DNA of 64,000 bases from Cryptomeria japonica (taxonomy: Eukaryota; Streptophyta; Pinopsida; Cupressales; Cupressaceae), in the NCBI RefSeq assembly GCF_030272615.1, contig NC_081407.1, positions 439,671,213 to 439,735,212 on the forward strand. The letters run 5' to 3'. Positions within the stretch are counted from its first letter, which is position 1. Each line of letters starts with the position of its first letter. A program made the position numbers and the translations under genes. Shown piece after piece: positions 44,876 through 55,938 of the stretch. The notes beneath the pieces were generated by a model, which saw only the letters and a list, made by a program, of their open reading frames with translations, made no database searches and was not told the origin of the DNA.

Positions 44876-45050
44876 GGGACCATGGCGCCCTGTCAGGGAC
44901 CATGGCACCCTGAGGGGACCATGGCGCCCTGTCAGGGACCATGGCGCCCTGCAGGGACCATGGCGCCCTGCAGGGACCATGGCGCCCCTGTCAGGGACCA
45001 TGGCGCCCTGGGGGGACCAGGGCACCCCTCAGGGACCATGGCACCCTAGG
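44876..45050. repeat. Nine tandem units of about 20 bp in PMD intron 1
   Basis: Units have the form GGGACCATGGCGCCCTG plus TCA, CA or AG. Each contains the NcoI-type palindrome CCATGG next to GGCGCC. The core equals the arm and loop of the hairpin in the Gyp3 LTR (46165-46198). It lies fully inside the predicted intron 44768-45139. Short frames across it on both strands are artefacts of the repeat. Confidence 0.88.
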
Positions 45051-45220
45051 TGGGCCCCGATCGGCGTTTAGGGTCCGCATTCGATCACGGAAAAGTCAAA
45101 CATGCGAGAAATCAAAAGTCAAACGTTCAGTCAACTCACCTCGTCTAGTGGCTCGTCATCGATCACGGCCTGGCGCAGGATCTCGATCCTCGTGGGATGC
45201 TCCGGTCGTCGTGAAGGCAT

Positions 45221-45802
45221 GATGATTAGGTGGGCTCCACTGCACTGAATAGTATCCTGAAATTGGCAAAGTGACGAATACAAGTGTCACTTTCGAAGTA
45301 TATACTCTCGTTTGTCTATTCTTACTTCTCGAAACCCTAATTTTTCCCCTATCATTCATTTTATCATAACTTGGGTTTGGGAGATGCAATTTTCGAGCCG
45401 TTTGTTGCGTTGGAATCGTATTTTCCTTCTCCTACTCTTGGGATGTTCCAAAAAGTGCTCTGATGAAGCCTATTTAGTGAACACCCCTCATCAACACTCT
45501 ATTACACAATTTGTCGCAAGTAAACATGCTACCCTGTTTCACCTCCCTAAATAAGCAAGTCGAAACAAGGGGGGGCATATAGCTACTCACAGATTTCATC
45601 ACTTTCCCTAGTAAGCATTAGGTGATTTTGTGATCTAACATTTGTTTTGTAGGGTGCGGTTCCTAACTGTGTATTGCAGATACCGCTAGGGGCTTCGTCC
45701 GACGACTTATGGATATATCCTTTTTCAAATAATGTTTACTTTTCTGTACTTTAGCTTGCATAAGCACGTAGTACTCATATGACCGCTAAAGTGGGGGCTA
45801 AA
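45221..45802 (+). other. Gyp3 3' terminal region with two polypurine tracts
   Basis: Non-coding. On the minus strand the part next to 45220 would be the promoter and 5' leader of the PMD gene. On the plus strand there is a G-tract in GAAACAAGGGGGGGCATA (45562-45579) and the terminal tract TAAAGTGGGGGCTAAA (45787-45802) directly before the LTR. The block 45525-45802 is conserved with Gyp4 55640-55938, including both tracts, which points to a cis function in replication. Confidence 0.8.
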
Positions 45803-47461
45803 TGTAGCATCGTAAATTGTACGCACTCGCTAGGGTGGTACAATTTCGCACCTAGTTTAGCACCCGCCTTAGTGCATTTTGCATTCTGCATTGCATTTCT
45901 CCTTAAGCACTTAATTAATCAAATTAATTAGGTCTAAGGCCCTATTTCATCATTTTCTACATCATAAAGTTGGGCCCTTTCACTAAAGCGTGCCCTTCGC
46001 ATTTTATTCTTCCAATACACCACTTAATCAAAAACCCTAATTAAGTCCTATTTCAAACTTGGGGGCTTGGTTTCGGGGTCTAAACATCTCGAAATCACCT
46101 GTAACTTCGGGATTCTCTCTAAAATCATCATATCCGACGGCCCTGAAAATTTGGTGAAAAGTTGCCGGGACCATGGCGCCCATGCAACATGGTCCCGGAC
46201 ATTTTTCCCGAAATTTTGGGAGCACGATCCAATCATAAAATAAAGCTTAACCCCAAGAAATTGGCGGGATATTCAATCTCTAGGTCGGCCAAAATACGAA
46301 TTTATGACCTAGGGTTTCATACATAAAAGCTCTCTTTCCTCATTGGAAGGGATGGGATTTTTGTTTCCAGGAACTTCATATGTAGCGAAAGAGCAGATCT
46401 TTGAAGACTTCAACAATACTCAACATCATTCTATCAAGCATCTATCAAATTCATTCATCCATCCAATTAGGGCTTGGAAGACATTGAAGAACAATAGGAG
46501 ATTACCGACTGAAGATTGGCTTGTACTCCTCCCTTGAGGGTTGGGTATGATTTCATATTGTTTTCATGTCCTTACATAAGCTTTGATATATCATTTATTC
46601 ATGCTTTAGATCACATTGCATCTTGATTTAGAGCATTTGCATTATCATTTACAAGCAATTAGGGTTTACTTTCTAGGTTGCTCTAGTTTGCTTTCTTGCA
46701 TTTTGGACCTTGCACACACACTAGGTCTGCACACACAATACATTTTACAAAACAACTTGGCTATTCGTGGAGGTGGAAATCACCAAAGCGGGGGTTTGAC
46801 TAAGGCAAAACCCTATATAGCCGCCCTTCCCCCTTTTCAAATATTATTGCAGGTTTCGGGATTCGGACGACGCCGCAGGACACAGATCCGGAAAGAGGAG
46901 ACTGAGACAAAACCCTATGTAAAATTGCAGCTCAGAAGACCAGGACAGGGGCGCTGGGCACCCTGGTCCTGCCAGGACAGGGGCGCTGGGCACCCTGGTC
47001 CCTGGGACAGAGGCGCTGGGCGCCCTGGTCCTCCGGACAGACAGCTTTCCGACAGTTTCCAGACAGTGTTTCAGGGTGCAAAACAGTGGTTTCCGGTGCA
47101 GTTTTTAGGACAGTGGCGCCCGCGCCCCCATCCCGAACATTTTCAGTCTGATTTCGACTCCAGGTACATAACTGTATTCTCATTTTATCCTTACATTTAC
47201 AGCTGTTCATTGTTTAGTCTCAATTCTGCAATCTTGTTATTAGTTCATACTTGCATTTTGGGATTAGGGTTTGAACTTGCATTACTTGATTTTACAATTT
47301 CAACAAGGGAATAGAAATCCTAATAGATATCCCATGGCTCTCTCTTTCACCAAAAGAAGTAGCCAACTGTGCGATATCTCTAGGCTCTTTCGTATTCCGC
47401 AATGTGTGTCAAAAGTTAGGATTAGGGTACATTGTCCTAGTCTCGCTTTTTCCCCTACACA
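45803..47461 (+). repeat. Gyp3 3' LTR (1659 bp)
   Basis: Same length and ends as the 5' LTR. Differences noticed are almost all C/T or G/A, for example TGTAGCG versus TGTAGCA near the start and CCCGTGTCTC versus CCCATGGCTC near 47333. The polypurine tract abuts its start and GACAT its end. A poly(A) signal for the element RNA must lie here but no single one stands out. Confidence 0.95.
46165..46198. repeat. Hairpin-forming inverted repeat in the LTR U3
   Basis: CCGGGACCATG and CATGGTCCCGG are perfect 11-base arms around a 12-base loop. The 5' LTR copy (34855-34884) has a few mismatches, and Gyp4 LTRs keep shorter arms (49274-49303 and 56306-56335). The arm plus loop sequence GGGACCATGGCGCCC also makes up the repeats at 44876-45050. 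Role unknown; it lies upstream of the TATA box. Confidence 0.85.
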
Positions 47462-47466
47462 GACAT
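47462..47466. other. Gyp3 target site duplication, right copy
   Basis: GACAT, identical to 34486-34490, directly after the LTR end CCCCTACACA. Confidence 0.95.
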
Positions 47467-47979
47467 TCTATGGGATGCTTTATTCTAACTCACTGAACTT
47501 AACCAAATCTTGATAGTGACTTCCAGTATAGGAAAATTGATTACTACGGATGAGATATCTGACTTCGCTTTCCATCAATGATAACACTGGATGACCTATG
47601 TAGTGTATCTTGCCAACAAGAGGATCATCTATCGTACCCATGTTTATTTACTCTACTTGCTTTGCTTTCTTTTCAGCTATCTTTCATTCTTGTTCAACCT
47701 TGGTCTTCTCTTCCCTCATTACCTTCTCTTCTTTTCTAATCAGCCCCTCCTTATCTTCTTGCACTTTTCTTATATGTTTTTCCACCTTGATTCTTTTTAT
47801 TTCTATATGATATCCCCCACATTCTACCTTCCTCTCCCTCATTTGCTACTTTTTATATTGTTTTTGTTGCCATTTTTAGTTTGTTGACATTTTGCATAGA
47901 GATTGCATTAATTATATGTTATCATTGATGTTAATTGAACTAGTAATGGTATTCGTGTTATTATTGATATTGTTGTTTT
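47467..47979. other. Right flank of Gyp3, no recognisable gene
   Basis: Old DNA that was continuous with 34164-34490 before Gyp3 arrived. It has a T/C-rich middle (47650-47830). Frames such as 47591-47887 are open mainly because of this composition. I see no known protein. Confidence 0.4.
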
Positions 47980-48915
47980 TTATATTAGCTAGTAACCGGT
48001 AAAAAGAGCTTTATGAAAGATGTTGTAAACTGGTAAACCTGTATAAAGGGTTAAACCTTTCTATGTAATGTAACTGGTAAACCCTATCAGCTGTTAAACA
48101 CTAACTGATCAACTTTGTTGGTTTATTATCTGATAAACAGTAATGATGGAGACATGTGTAATCATTGTATGAGGATAAGTTCAAATTGTTTTGGCACGTT
48201 TGTTTATTGTCTAGGGAAGGAGAAAAGTGGATTGCATCTAATGCACAACGCATGATGAGTTACAAATTCCGATGTGGAGAAGTTGGAATTTTCTTGAAGA
48301 ATGTGAAGAGATTGTCATGATTTCTAATGGTCAAGATTGTACCGACTTGTTTGTAATCTCGATGATGAGAATTAGGTTTTTGTTGTGTTACCGACCTAAT
48401 TGATTTGTATTTAAGGTCGATGAAGTTGTTTGTAAAGATGGTTGGCAAGATTGATAGAAACCTGTTGAGTGTGTAGTTGCCTAACCAGTGAATGGATCTA
48501 CACTTTTAGTAAAGGCAGATTGAATCTTAGGAGGATCTGATCAAGCAAATGTAGTGCTACTTAGACAGATCAATAAAACCTGTTGTTTTCTAACAATTAT
48601 AACAGAAGTGAAATCCCTTAACCGGGTAAGCTCTAACAAGCTTGGTTACTCATTAAATCCTCTAACAAGGTGGTCCATTGGCTTGTATTCTTAAATCCTC
48701 CAGTGAGGTTACTCCTAATAGGGTATTGTGCTTTTCATCAAGGCATATTTGTAAATCCCTTAACCAGGTGATTCCTAACCGGAATTAGTTCTTGACAAGA
48801 CATTGTAAATCTTTAACATGCTTGCCTCCTAACAGGGCGAACTTCAGAAGAGCTAAGATAGCTATCCTTGTGAGTCTCATCTCACTGTGGTTTTTACCTA
48901 TTTGGGTTGTCCATG
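47980..48915 (+). repeat. Copia LTR fragment, plus orientation, interrupted by Gyp4
   Basis: Phrases such as TAACCGGTAA, CCCTTAACCGGGT, CCTAATAGGG and CACTGTGGTTTTTACC ... GGGTTGTCCATG match the Cop1 LTR read on the minus strand. The characteristic GGTTTTCCACGT block is cut at 48915/48916, where the Gyp4 LTR begins. The left limit is approximate. The continuation of this LTR is not found after Gyp4. Confidence 0.65.
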
Positions 48916-50509
48916 TGTAGCATCGTAAATTGTGCGCACTTGCTAAAGCGGTACAATTTCACACCTAGTTTAGCACCCGCCTTGGCGCATTTGGCATTTT
49001 GCACTGCATTTCCCCTTTAGCACTTAATTAATCAAATTAATTAGGTCTAAGGTCTTATTTCATCATCTTCCAGTTGGGCCCTTTTCATTAAAGTGTGCCC
49101 CTTTCATTTTACTCCTCCAATACATCATTTAATCAAAAACCCTAATTAGGTCCTATTTTGAACTTGGGGGCTTGATTTTTGGGGTCAAAACATCTCAAAA
49201 TCACCTGTAACTTCGGGATTCTCTCTAAAATCATCATATCCGATGGCCCTGAAAATTTGGTGAAAAGTTGTCAGGACCATGGCACCCGGAGTGCACATGG
49301 TCCCGGACATTTTTCCCAAAATTTAAGGAGCACGATCCAATCATAAAATAAAGCTTAACCCCAAGAAATTGGTGAGAGATTCAATCTCTAGGTCGGCCAA
49401 AAGTTGAAATTAAGACCTAGGGTTTCATATATAAGAGCTCTCTTTCTTCATTTGAAAGGATCCAAGAATTTTGGTTTCAAGGGCCTTCTATGCAACGAAA
49501 GAGAAGATCTTTGAAGACTTCAACAACATTCAACATCCATCCATCAAGCATTCATCAATTTCATTCATCCATTTAGGGCTTTGAAGACATTCAAGAGCAA
49601 TAGGGGATTACCGACTAAAGATTGGCTTGTATCCCTCCCTTGGGGTTGGGTATGATTCCATGTTGTTTTCATGTCTTGGCATAAGCCTCATTATATCATT
49701 TGTATTCATGCTTTAGATCACTTTGCATCTTGATTTGGAGCATTTACATTATCATTTACAAGCAATTAGGGTTTACTTTCTAGGTTGCTCTAGTTTGCTT
49801 ACTTGCATTTTAGGATCTTGCACACACACAAGGTTTGCACACACACTACTTTTACAATACAACTTGGCTATTCGTGGAGGTGTAAATCACCAAAGCGGGG
49901 GTTTGACTAAGGCAAAACCCTAAATAGCCACCCTACAACCCTTTTCAGATATAAGTGCAGATTTCCAAATTTGAAGGATGCCGCAAGTTGCAGATCCGGC
50001 GGGAGCAGACCGAGACAGAACTTCACACCGAATTCCAACCCAGAAAGCTAGGACAGGGGCGTGGGGCACCCAGGTCCTGCCAGGATAGGGGCGTTGGGCG
50101 CCCTGGTCCTTGTCCATTTTAGTGAATTTTAGCAATTTCAGAGGTAGCAGCTTCGGTATTTCAGGCTTCCGACTTCAGCAGCAGATCTTGTAGAATCAAA
50201 TCCATTAAAGGTACACATTTACATTTCTCCTCTTATCCTTACAATTGTTCATCATTAAATCTCAATTCTACAATCTTGTGCTCAAAGTTACTAGTTCATA
50301 CTTACACTTCAGGGTTAATAGTTGAACTTGCATCATTCTATCATTTGCAACAAAGGAATAGAAATCCTAATAGGTAGCCCATGGCTCTCTCTTCCACAAA
50401 AAGAAGTAGCCAATTGTGTGATAACTCTAGGCTCTTTCGTATTCCACAAGTGTGTGATTGAAAGTGAGATTAGGGCATGTTTGCTTAGTGTCACTTTTTC
50501 CCCTACACA
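48916..50509 (+). repeat. Gyp4 5' LTR (1594 bp)
   Basis: From TGTAGCATCGTAAATTG to CCCCTACACA, homologous to the Gyp3 LTRs along its length. It has a perfect TATATAA at 49428-49434, the hairpin arms GGACCATG/CATGGTCC at 49274-49303, and two GC-rich units near 50050-50112. The primer site TTTTGGTGAACCCGACGTGA follows it. Confidence 0.92.
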
Positions 50510-50834
50510 TTTTGGTGAACCCGACGTGAACTCCAATCTTCTCTAATTCTGATTTATGTTTTCAAATGTGAGTGTTTATGCTATTTCAAATTCAAATTTG
50601 TATTTACAAGTTTTAATTTCTTGCAAGATTCAAAAATTTAGAGGAAATTTTTGCTAAAACCCTAATTTTGTTGAACTTGTGGATAGCTTAATTGGGATCA
50701 ATAATTTCAAATCTGATTTAGGAACTCATTTGAATCATAAATTTCATTTTCTAAATCTACATTCTATGTTCTTGCATTGGTTAAAATTAAACATTTCCTT
50801 CTATTTTGCATGTGTTATCATTTGAAAGAGGAAA

Positions 50835-52182
50835 ATGGTTGTCATGATGCATTTATTTCATAGATGTGATAATGGGTTAGCTTCCCTTGTTTCAATTTTT
50901 CCTTCTCCTAAAGAACCTCCCCCCATCTATAACAACATTTTAGTGCCTAAAAGAGTTGCTACCAATCCCTTCAAGACTCTCCCATGCTCTAAGGATGAAG
51001 ACTTTAAGAGTGATCTTGACAATTGTCCTAAAATGTGCCCTTCCTATTTAGCTATCCTAGAGGAAGAGAATGATATCATAAACACCTGTCTTAATGTTAC
51101 TTCACCTTCCCTACATGATGCCTCTCTAAGTGAAAAGGTATTGATGGACATTGACTTATTTTCTCCTAAAGTTGGTCCTTCCAATGGGGGCATGTTAGTG
51201 CAACAAGAGGTTATGAACACTTCTTTCAAAGATCTCCTTCCTAAGCATGAATCTTTGGAGAAATATGTTCATATTCCTCCTAAAAAATACTCCCTTCATG
51301 AGGATCCTTTTGTGCAAGAAGATGACATTATCCCTACATTTCCTAGTGATGGCATTTCCTTTTCCAACAAAATTCCCACTAGAGATGATGAATTAATGAT
51401 AAATTCTTACCCTTCTCCTAAAGTTTGTCTTACCCATAAGCATCCCTTAGAGAAAGAAGATGAAATAATAAGCAATTTCCTGAATTCTCTCTCCCCTAAA
51501 GATCATACTGAACATATTTTGAGGAAAGAGGATGAGTTTAACACATCTATTGATGTTGTCCCTCCTAAGGATGAGAAATTAATAAACAATGTTATCCCCT
51601 CTCCCGAAATTGACAATACTTCAAACATTCCTTTCAACAACCTCACTATTTGGGATGAACCATTAGGAGAAGTGTAGATTATTCTCTACCCCATGAGAGA
51701 ACCCTAGCCAAAGGGGATGAAATCAAGATTGAAAACTCCCTTGATAGTTTCTCACCTTCCTTGAATCTCAATCATTCTCCCTCTAAAAATAAAGCATCTC
51801 CCTCTCCTCAACTTGGTTTTACTCATAAGGATACCCTAGTTCAAAGCAAGATGGTTAACATCTCTTTCAAAGATCTCCCTCTCAAAAGTGAGACTTTAGA
51901 AAGTAATGTTGATCCTTCTCCTAGAGAGTTTATTCCCCATGTAAATCCTTTGATGATAGAGGATGATATGACCTTTCCTAGTATTACTCTTCCTACTTGA
52001 ATATCAATGCCTACCCCTTGTCTCTCTCCTAAAATGGATTTAATCCGTGATAAGATTTTAGTGCAAGAGAAGACTATCAACAATTCTTCCAACATTTTTG
52101 TTCATTCCTCTAAACCATCCTCAATCAATTTGATACATGTGAATGAAACACCTAACAAACCTCTCTTCACTATCCAAGGTGC
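50835..52182 (+). pseudogene. Gyp4 N-terminal ORF: repetitive Pro/Ser/Asp-rich protein (broken)
   Basis: An open piece of 280 residues (50835-51677) and another of 79 (51761-52000) in a different frame. They are built from loose repeats of the type SPKxxxxxxxxLVQxExxxNxSFKDLP. It starts MVVMMHLFHRCDNG. I recognise no domain: it is neither a capsid nor a nucleocapsid. It occupies the place of the Gyp3 first ORF and is followed by the same LFTIQGACPS motif. It may be a spacer polypeptide; function unknown. Confidence 0.6.
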
Positions 52183-52767
52183 TTGTCCTTCTCAAATTCT
52201 CAACCTTTAAATAAGCCTATCTTAGTGGTTCAAGGTGGTTATGCTAATGATTCTTTTTACACTCCTAAGAAACCTATTATTACTGTGCAAGGAGGTTATT
52301 CTACTAAGAGACCTTATGAGTATGCTAAGCAACTAACTAGAGAGAGTTATAATGCGGTTGCTCATACCTATAACACAAGAAACAATAGGCAACCTAATCC
52401 TCCTCCAGTTATCCCAACTTCACTTCCTCCTTCCCAACCTATTCTTCCTCAAGCTCCTCGTATTTCACAAGTTCTCGGTAAGGAATATGATCTCATAGAA
52501 CAACTTAAAGCTACCCCTGCTAAGATATCCCTTTGGGATTTGATCCAAACTTCTTCCACTCATCATGGAATGTTACAAGATGCCTTGAAAGATTTGAATG
52601 TTCCTCCACCTAATACATCTAGTAATATAGTGTCTTTGGTTAACTCTGTGATGAATCCTAAAGCTCAAATTGTGTTTACTCAAGATGAGTTGCCTACTAG
52701 TGAAATTCAACATCAATATGATCCCTTGATGATTGTGGTTATCATAAATGACACTGCTATAAGATGA
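52183..52767 (+). pseudogene. Gyp4 pre-protease segment, ended by TGA
   Basis: 194 residues with two more VQG motifs (ILVVQGGYAN, IITVQGGYST), then RESYNAVAHTYNTRNNRQP and ISLWDLIQTSSTHHGMLQDA, about 80-90 percent like Gyp3 by eye. The TGA at 52765-52767 stands at exactly the same codon as TGA 37357-37359 in Gyp3, between AIR and TLVDNG. Confidence 0.85.
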
Positions 52768-54069
52768 ACACTGGTAGATAATGGTTCTGGCCTTAATGTG
52801 TGTAGCATTAATCTATTGCATAAGATGAATGTGGATACATCCCTTATTGAGCCTGACTCTCATCCCATTCAAGGCTTTGATAATGTGGCTAAGTCTTCAT
52901 TAGGTATTATCACCTTACCCATCATAGTGGGACCTGTTACTTTGCCTACTCCTATCCATGTTATGTCAGGAAATCTAACATACAACTTGTTATTAGGGAG
53001 ACCTTGGATTCACAGTATGCAAGCTGTCCCCTCTACATTGCATAGACAAGTTAAATTTATTTATAACAATAAGACATATACTTTGATAGGTGATACTAAT
53101 TTTCAAACTTGTTTGCAAACATCTACTTCCAAAGGGAGTTCTTCTAAGCCTTCCTCTTCTAGTGATGACTCGTTAAACAAGATACCTATGGATGAATCAT
53201 TACCCTCTGATAATCAAAATTCTTTGGATGAGCCTGAAGTTTCTGAAGAAGATTCTTCTCAACTTGAATCTACACATGAAAAGGCTTTTGATCCTGAGAA
53301 GGTTCTTGTAGAAGATGATTGGGTATCTCTTGATTTCAATCCCACCTTTGTAGGTGAGTATAGGGTTCCTCCTAGAGAGCTTAAATTTAAAAGGAAGGAA
53401 GAAACTAAAAATCAATCAATCTTACCTGAACCTATGAGCAATAATTTTGTGGCCGCTTCTCAAACTTCTTCTCCTCACACCTCTAATTCTGAAGAATTTG
53501 ATTCTTTGTCTTATGAAAAACCACCTTTTCTTTCTGAAATGGCTAATCGTTATGGTCGTGGTTTTCACATTTTGGCTAAGAGTGGCTATAGTGGAAATGG
53601 TTGTGGCACAAATGAACAAGGAATTAAAGTCCCTTTAGAACATAACATGCATGAATATTCATTTGGACTTGGATATAATCTTTCTAAGCCCACCAAAACA
53701 TCTAAAAGACCATCTCTCAATGTGAATGCTATATTTAGTAGTGATGATGATCTCACTTCAACTAAATCATCTTCTACTTCTATCAACTCTCATTCCCCTC
53801 ATAAGGAAATCTTGGCGATAAACAAATCTCTTTATGACTCCCCTCAAATTTCTAAATCCACTTATGAATCTTTATCTCCTATCCATCATAAAGTCCTTTC
53901 CTCTAGGGATAAGGCTCTAATAAATTACACTCATCCCTCTTCTAAGATTTCTTGTGGCTTTTCTTCTTCAATTTTTATCATTTTATACATGTTTTTGATC
54001 TCACTTATAGTCAAGCATTTAGCATGTCATATTCAAATACCTCATTCAGTCTATCATGTCTTTAAATAA
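52768..54069 (+). CDS. Gyp4 protease with G-patch-like tail
   Basis: The frame continues from the TGA. The active site TLVDNGSGLNVCS lies before the first Met at 52798, and NLLLGRPWIHSMQAVPST follows. Then comes an acidic linker, and a G-patch-like segment (KSGYSGNGCGTNEQG ... FGLGYN) near 53570-53680. The end (SFYHFIHVFDLTYS-like in other frames) departs from Gyp3, which goes on into RT; here a hydrophobic tail ends at 54069. The protease part is about 90 percent like Gyp3 by eye, so the two split recently or were under constraint. Confidence 0.85.
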   Translation, partial: TLVDNGSGLNVCSINLLHKMNVDTSLIEPDSHPIQGFDNVAKSSLGIITLPIIVGPVTLPTPIHVMSGNLTYNLLLGRPWIHSMQAVPSTLHRQVKFIYNNKTYTLIGDTNFQTCLQTSTSKGSSSKPSSSSDDSLNKIPMDESLPSDNQNSLDEPEVSEEDSSQLESTHEKAFDPEKVLVEDDWVSLDFNPTFVGEYRVPPRELKFKRKEETKNQSILPEPMSNNFVAASQTSSPHTSNSEEFDSLSYEKPPFLSEMANRYGRGFHILAKSGYSGNGCGTNEQGIKVPLEHNMHEYSFGLGYNLSKPTKTSKRPSLNVNAIFSSDDDLTSTKSSSTSINSHSPHKEILAINKSLYDSPQISKSTYESLSPIHHKVLSSRDKALINYTHPSSKISCGFSSSIFIILYMFLISLIVKHLACHIQIPHSVYHVFK

Positions 54070-55938
54070 CATTAATGGCTATTATGTTGCTCATCATTAT
54101 GTGACATTGTTAGCTCATTTACTGGGGGCTCATTGTCATTCATGATGGTACAATTTCAAGTGCAATCATATTTTTGAAGCAACATAATAGCCTAATTTTC
54201 TATGTTATCTCTTGTTCCTATGGGGACAAGAGTGATTTCATATATCTCTTCTTTTTTTGGTTAAAATTTCCCTTTGGGGTAATAGTGTGGAAATATTGAT
54301 CATCTTTTCTTTAGAATCCTCTTTTCCTCGATATGGGAGAAGATGTGTATTCTCTTTCTTATCCTACCCACTTCTTGTGAGGAGAATTTTACATACACTA
54401 ATGTCTTGCTTGCATGAACTCATGTGAGTATGTAGTACATTTTTCTTATGTCTAAATCTCTCCCTAGAAGATAATGTAAGTCCTTCTCATTGTCCTTATC
54501 CTTGGGAGGCAATGATCTTTCCTTATTTTTATCTAAGGATCCACTTTTTCCTATTTCATGGATGGTGTGAACTTTATTACTTGATGTTATTCCTTGTATG
54601 CATTTGTTGTTGTTTGTTCAAGGATTCTCTCTTACAAGAGGTGTAAGTCCTTGACTACAACCTCTTTCACACTTGGTAAAATAAATCCATAATGAATTCA
54701 CTCTCCCAATTGGGTTAAAAAGAGTGTCATCCTTCATTAAGAATCACTTTCACCTCACAAAAGAAGGAAGTATTGCATTCTCATTCTCTTATTTGTCTTA
54801 TTATAGAAGATGTTATATTTGTCTGAGACAATTCCTCTCAGGGATAGGTGTCTTTTGTACAAAGATCTCTTTTCCTCTAAGGATCTCCTTTACACATACT
54901 ACAAGATATCCCTTTTCAACTATCTTATCCTTGCTTAAAGAGTGCAAAACTCTCTTGCTTGGATCTATGACATTGTTGCATTTTTGGGGTATCTTCTTTT
55001 GTGATGAAGGTAGGTATCCTTGTTCTACTTTGCTTATGACATAAACATTACACTTTTTGAGCAATGGGTCATTCTCGGAACCAGAGCACAGACTCTTAGA
55101 GCGAGATGTCTCCATTTTTCTTTTATGCAAGGTGATTATTCTCGGAACTAGAGCGAGATGTCACACTTTTGTACTATACATATACAGGTTGTAGCATACT
55201 CGGGCATAGACTCCTATGAGGTGCTTCTAACCTCCCTTACACACACATGCACGAGGTTGAGTGGAACTAGTGGCATAAGGCTAGACTTTCTCACTCTCCT
55301 CCCTTACATGGATCACCTAGATAGACTCTAGGGGCTAGTTTTCCATGTCCTTTTTCCCATGGATCACCTAGACAAGATCTAGGGGTGAGAAGTCCATGTT
55401 TTCTCTCTCACTATTCTTCTCATGGATCACCAATGTGTGTATTCATGCTTTCTTCCTTTCTTTCTCTTTGCATTTTGTTTCCATTTGCATCCTTCATCTT
55501 GTGTTAGATAACTCTCAAATCCTCACACTCTTTGTTGTGTTGGAATTGAGATTTAGTCCTCTTTCTTACCAAATGATTCTCCATTAGTTTTTGATCTCAT
55601 ATCAAATCTTCTTGTGAGCATTTGTCATCAATATTCTTTAACAATTCGAAGTGGTAAACATGATACCCTGTTTCAACTCACTAAAATTAGCAAGCCGAAA
55701 CAGGGGGGGCATAGAGCTACCCTCGAATTTTCATCACCTTCCTTAGTAAGCATTAGATGATTTTGTGATCTAACGTGTGTTTTGTAGGGTGCAATTCCTA
55801 ACTGTGTACTGCAGATACCGCTGGGGGCTTCGTTCGACAGACTTATGGATATATCCTTTTTCAAATAATGTTTACTTTTTTGTACTTTAGCTTGCATATG
55901 CACGTAGTGTTCATATGACAGCTAAAGTGGGGGCTAAA
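54070..55938. other. Gyp4 non-coding 3' half and polypurine tracts
   Basis: No pol domain is found. Small direct repeats lie at 55075-55165 (CTCGGAACxAGAGC with GAGCGAGATGTC) and 55308-55400 (CATGGATCACCTAGA with TCTAGGGG). From 55640 the sequence matches the Gyp3 3' end: G-tract GAAACAGGGGGGGCATA at 55697-55713 and the terminal tract TAAAGTGGGGGCTAAA at 55923-55938. The 54070-55640 part has no partner in the window. Confidence 0.75.

Larger units (their letters stand above)
42498..45220 (-). pseudogene. Antisense plant mobile domain (PMD, MAIN-like) gene with introns, in Gyp3
   Basis: Minus strand, about 756 codons in three exons. Exon 1 is 45140-45220 (27 codons from MPSRRPEHPT) with donor GAG|GTGAGT. 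Exon 2 is 44767-43105, after acceptor TTTTGCAG|GG, with donor CAG|GTATAG. Exon 3 is 43024-42498, after GCCACAG|CT. All phases fit. Exon 2 has the PMD signature TVTLEDVYHILHLPIRG, then GHIMVSWLLHP and RRLMIAIIALAICP, followed by a long acidic tail (43310-43560). Exon 3 has coiled-coil repeats and an RS-rich end (SSSRSHSRSVSRY). Five in-frame stops (44708, 44297, 43877, 42876, 42774) but no frameshift. PMD proteins include Arabidopsis MAIN/MAIL1, needed for silencing and genome stability; this copy's role is unknown. Confidence 0.88.
34491..47461 (+). mobile_element. Gyp3: complete Ty3/gypsy (Tat-like) element carrying an antisense PMD gene
   Basis: A 12,971-bp unit with two 1659-bp LTRs, perfect GACAT duplication, primer site, a pol frame running from 36331 to 41910 with only three in-frame stops, an antisense plant mobile domain gene, and a polypurine tract. 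The LTRs have equal length and differ at only a few dozen sites at most, nearly all transitions, so insertion is recent compared with its neighbours. Domain order is protease, RT, RNase H, extra RNase H, integrase. No gag capsid is recognisable. Confidence 0.95.

Noticed and set aside
44876-45050. CRISPR-like regular repeats
   Set aside because: Units of about 20 bp are directly tandem with no unique spacers, and the setting is a plant retrotransposon.
47591-47887. 98-codon plus frame with membrane-like segments
   Set aside because: Hydrophobicity comes from a T/C-rich stretch; a second overlapping frame is open for the same reason, and there is no homology.
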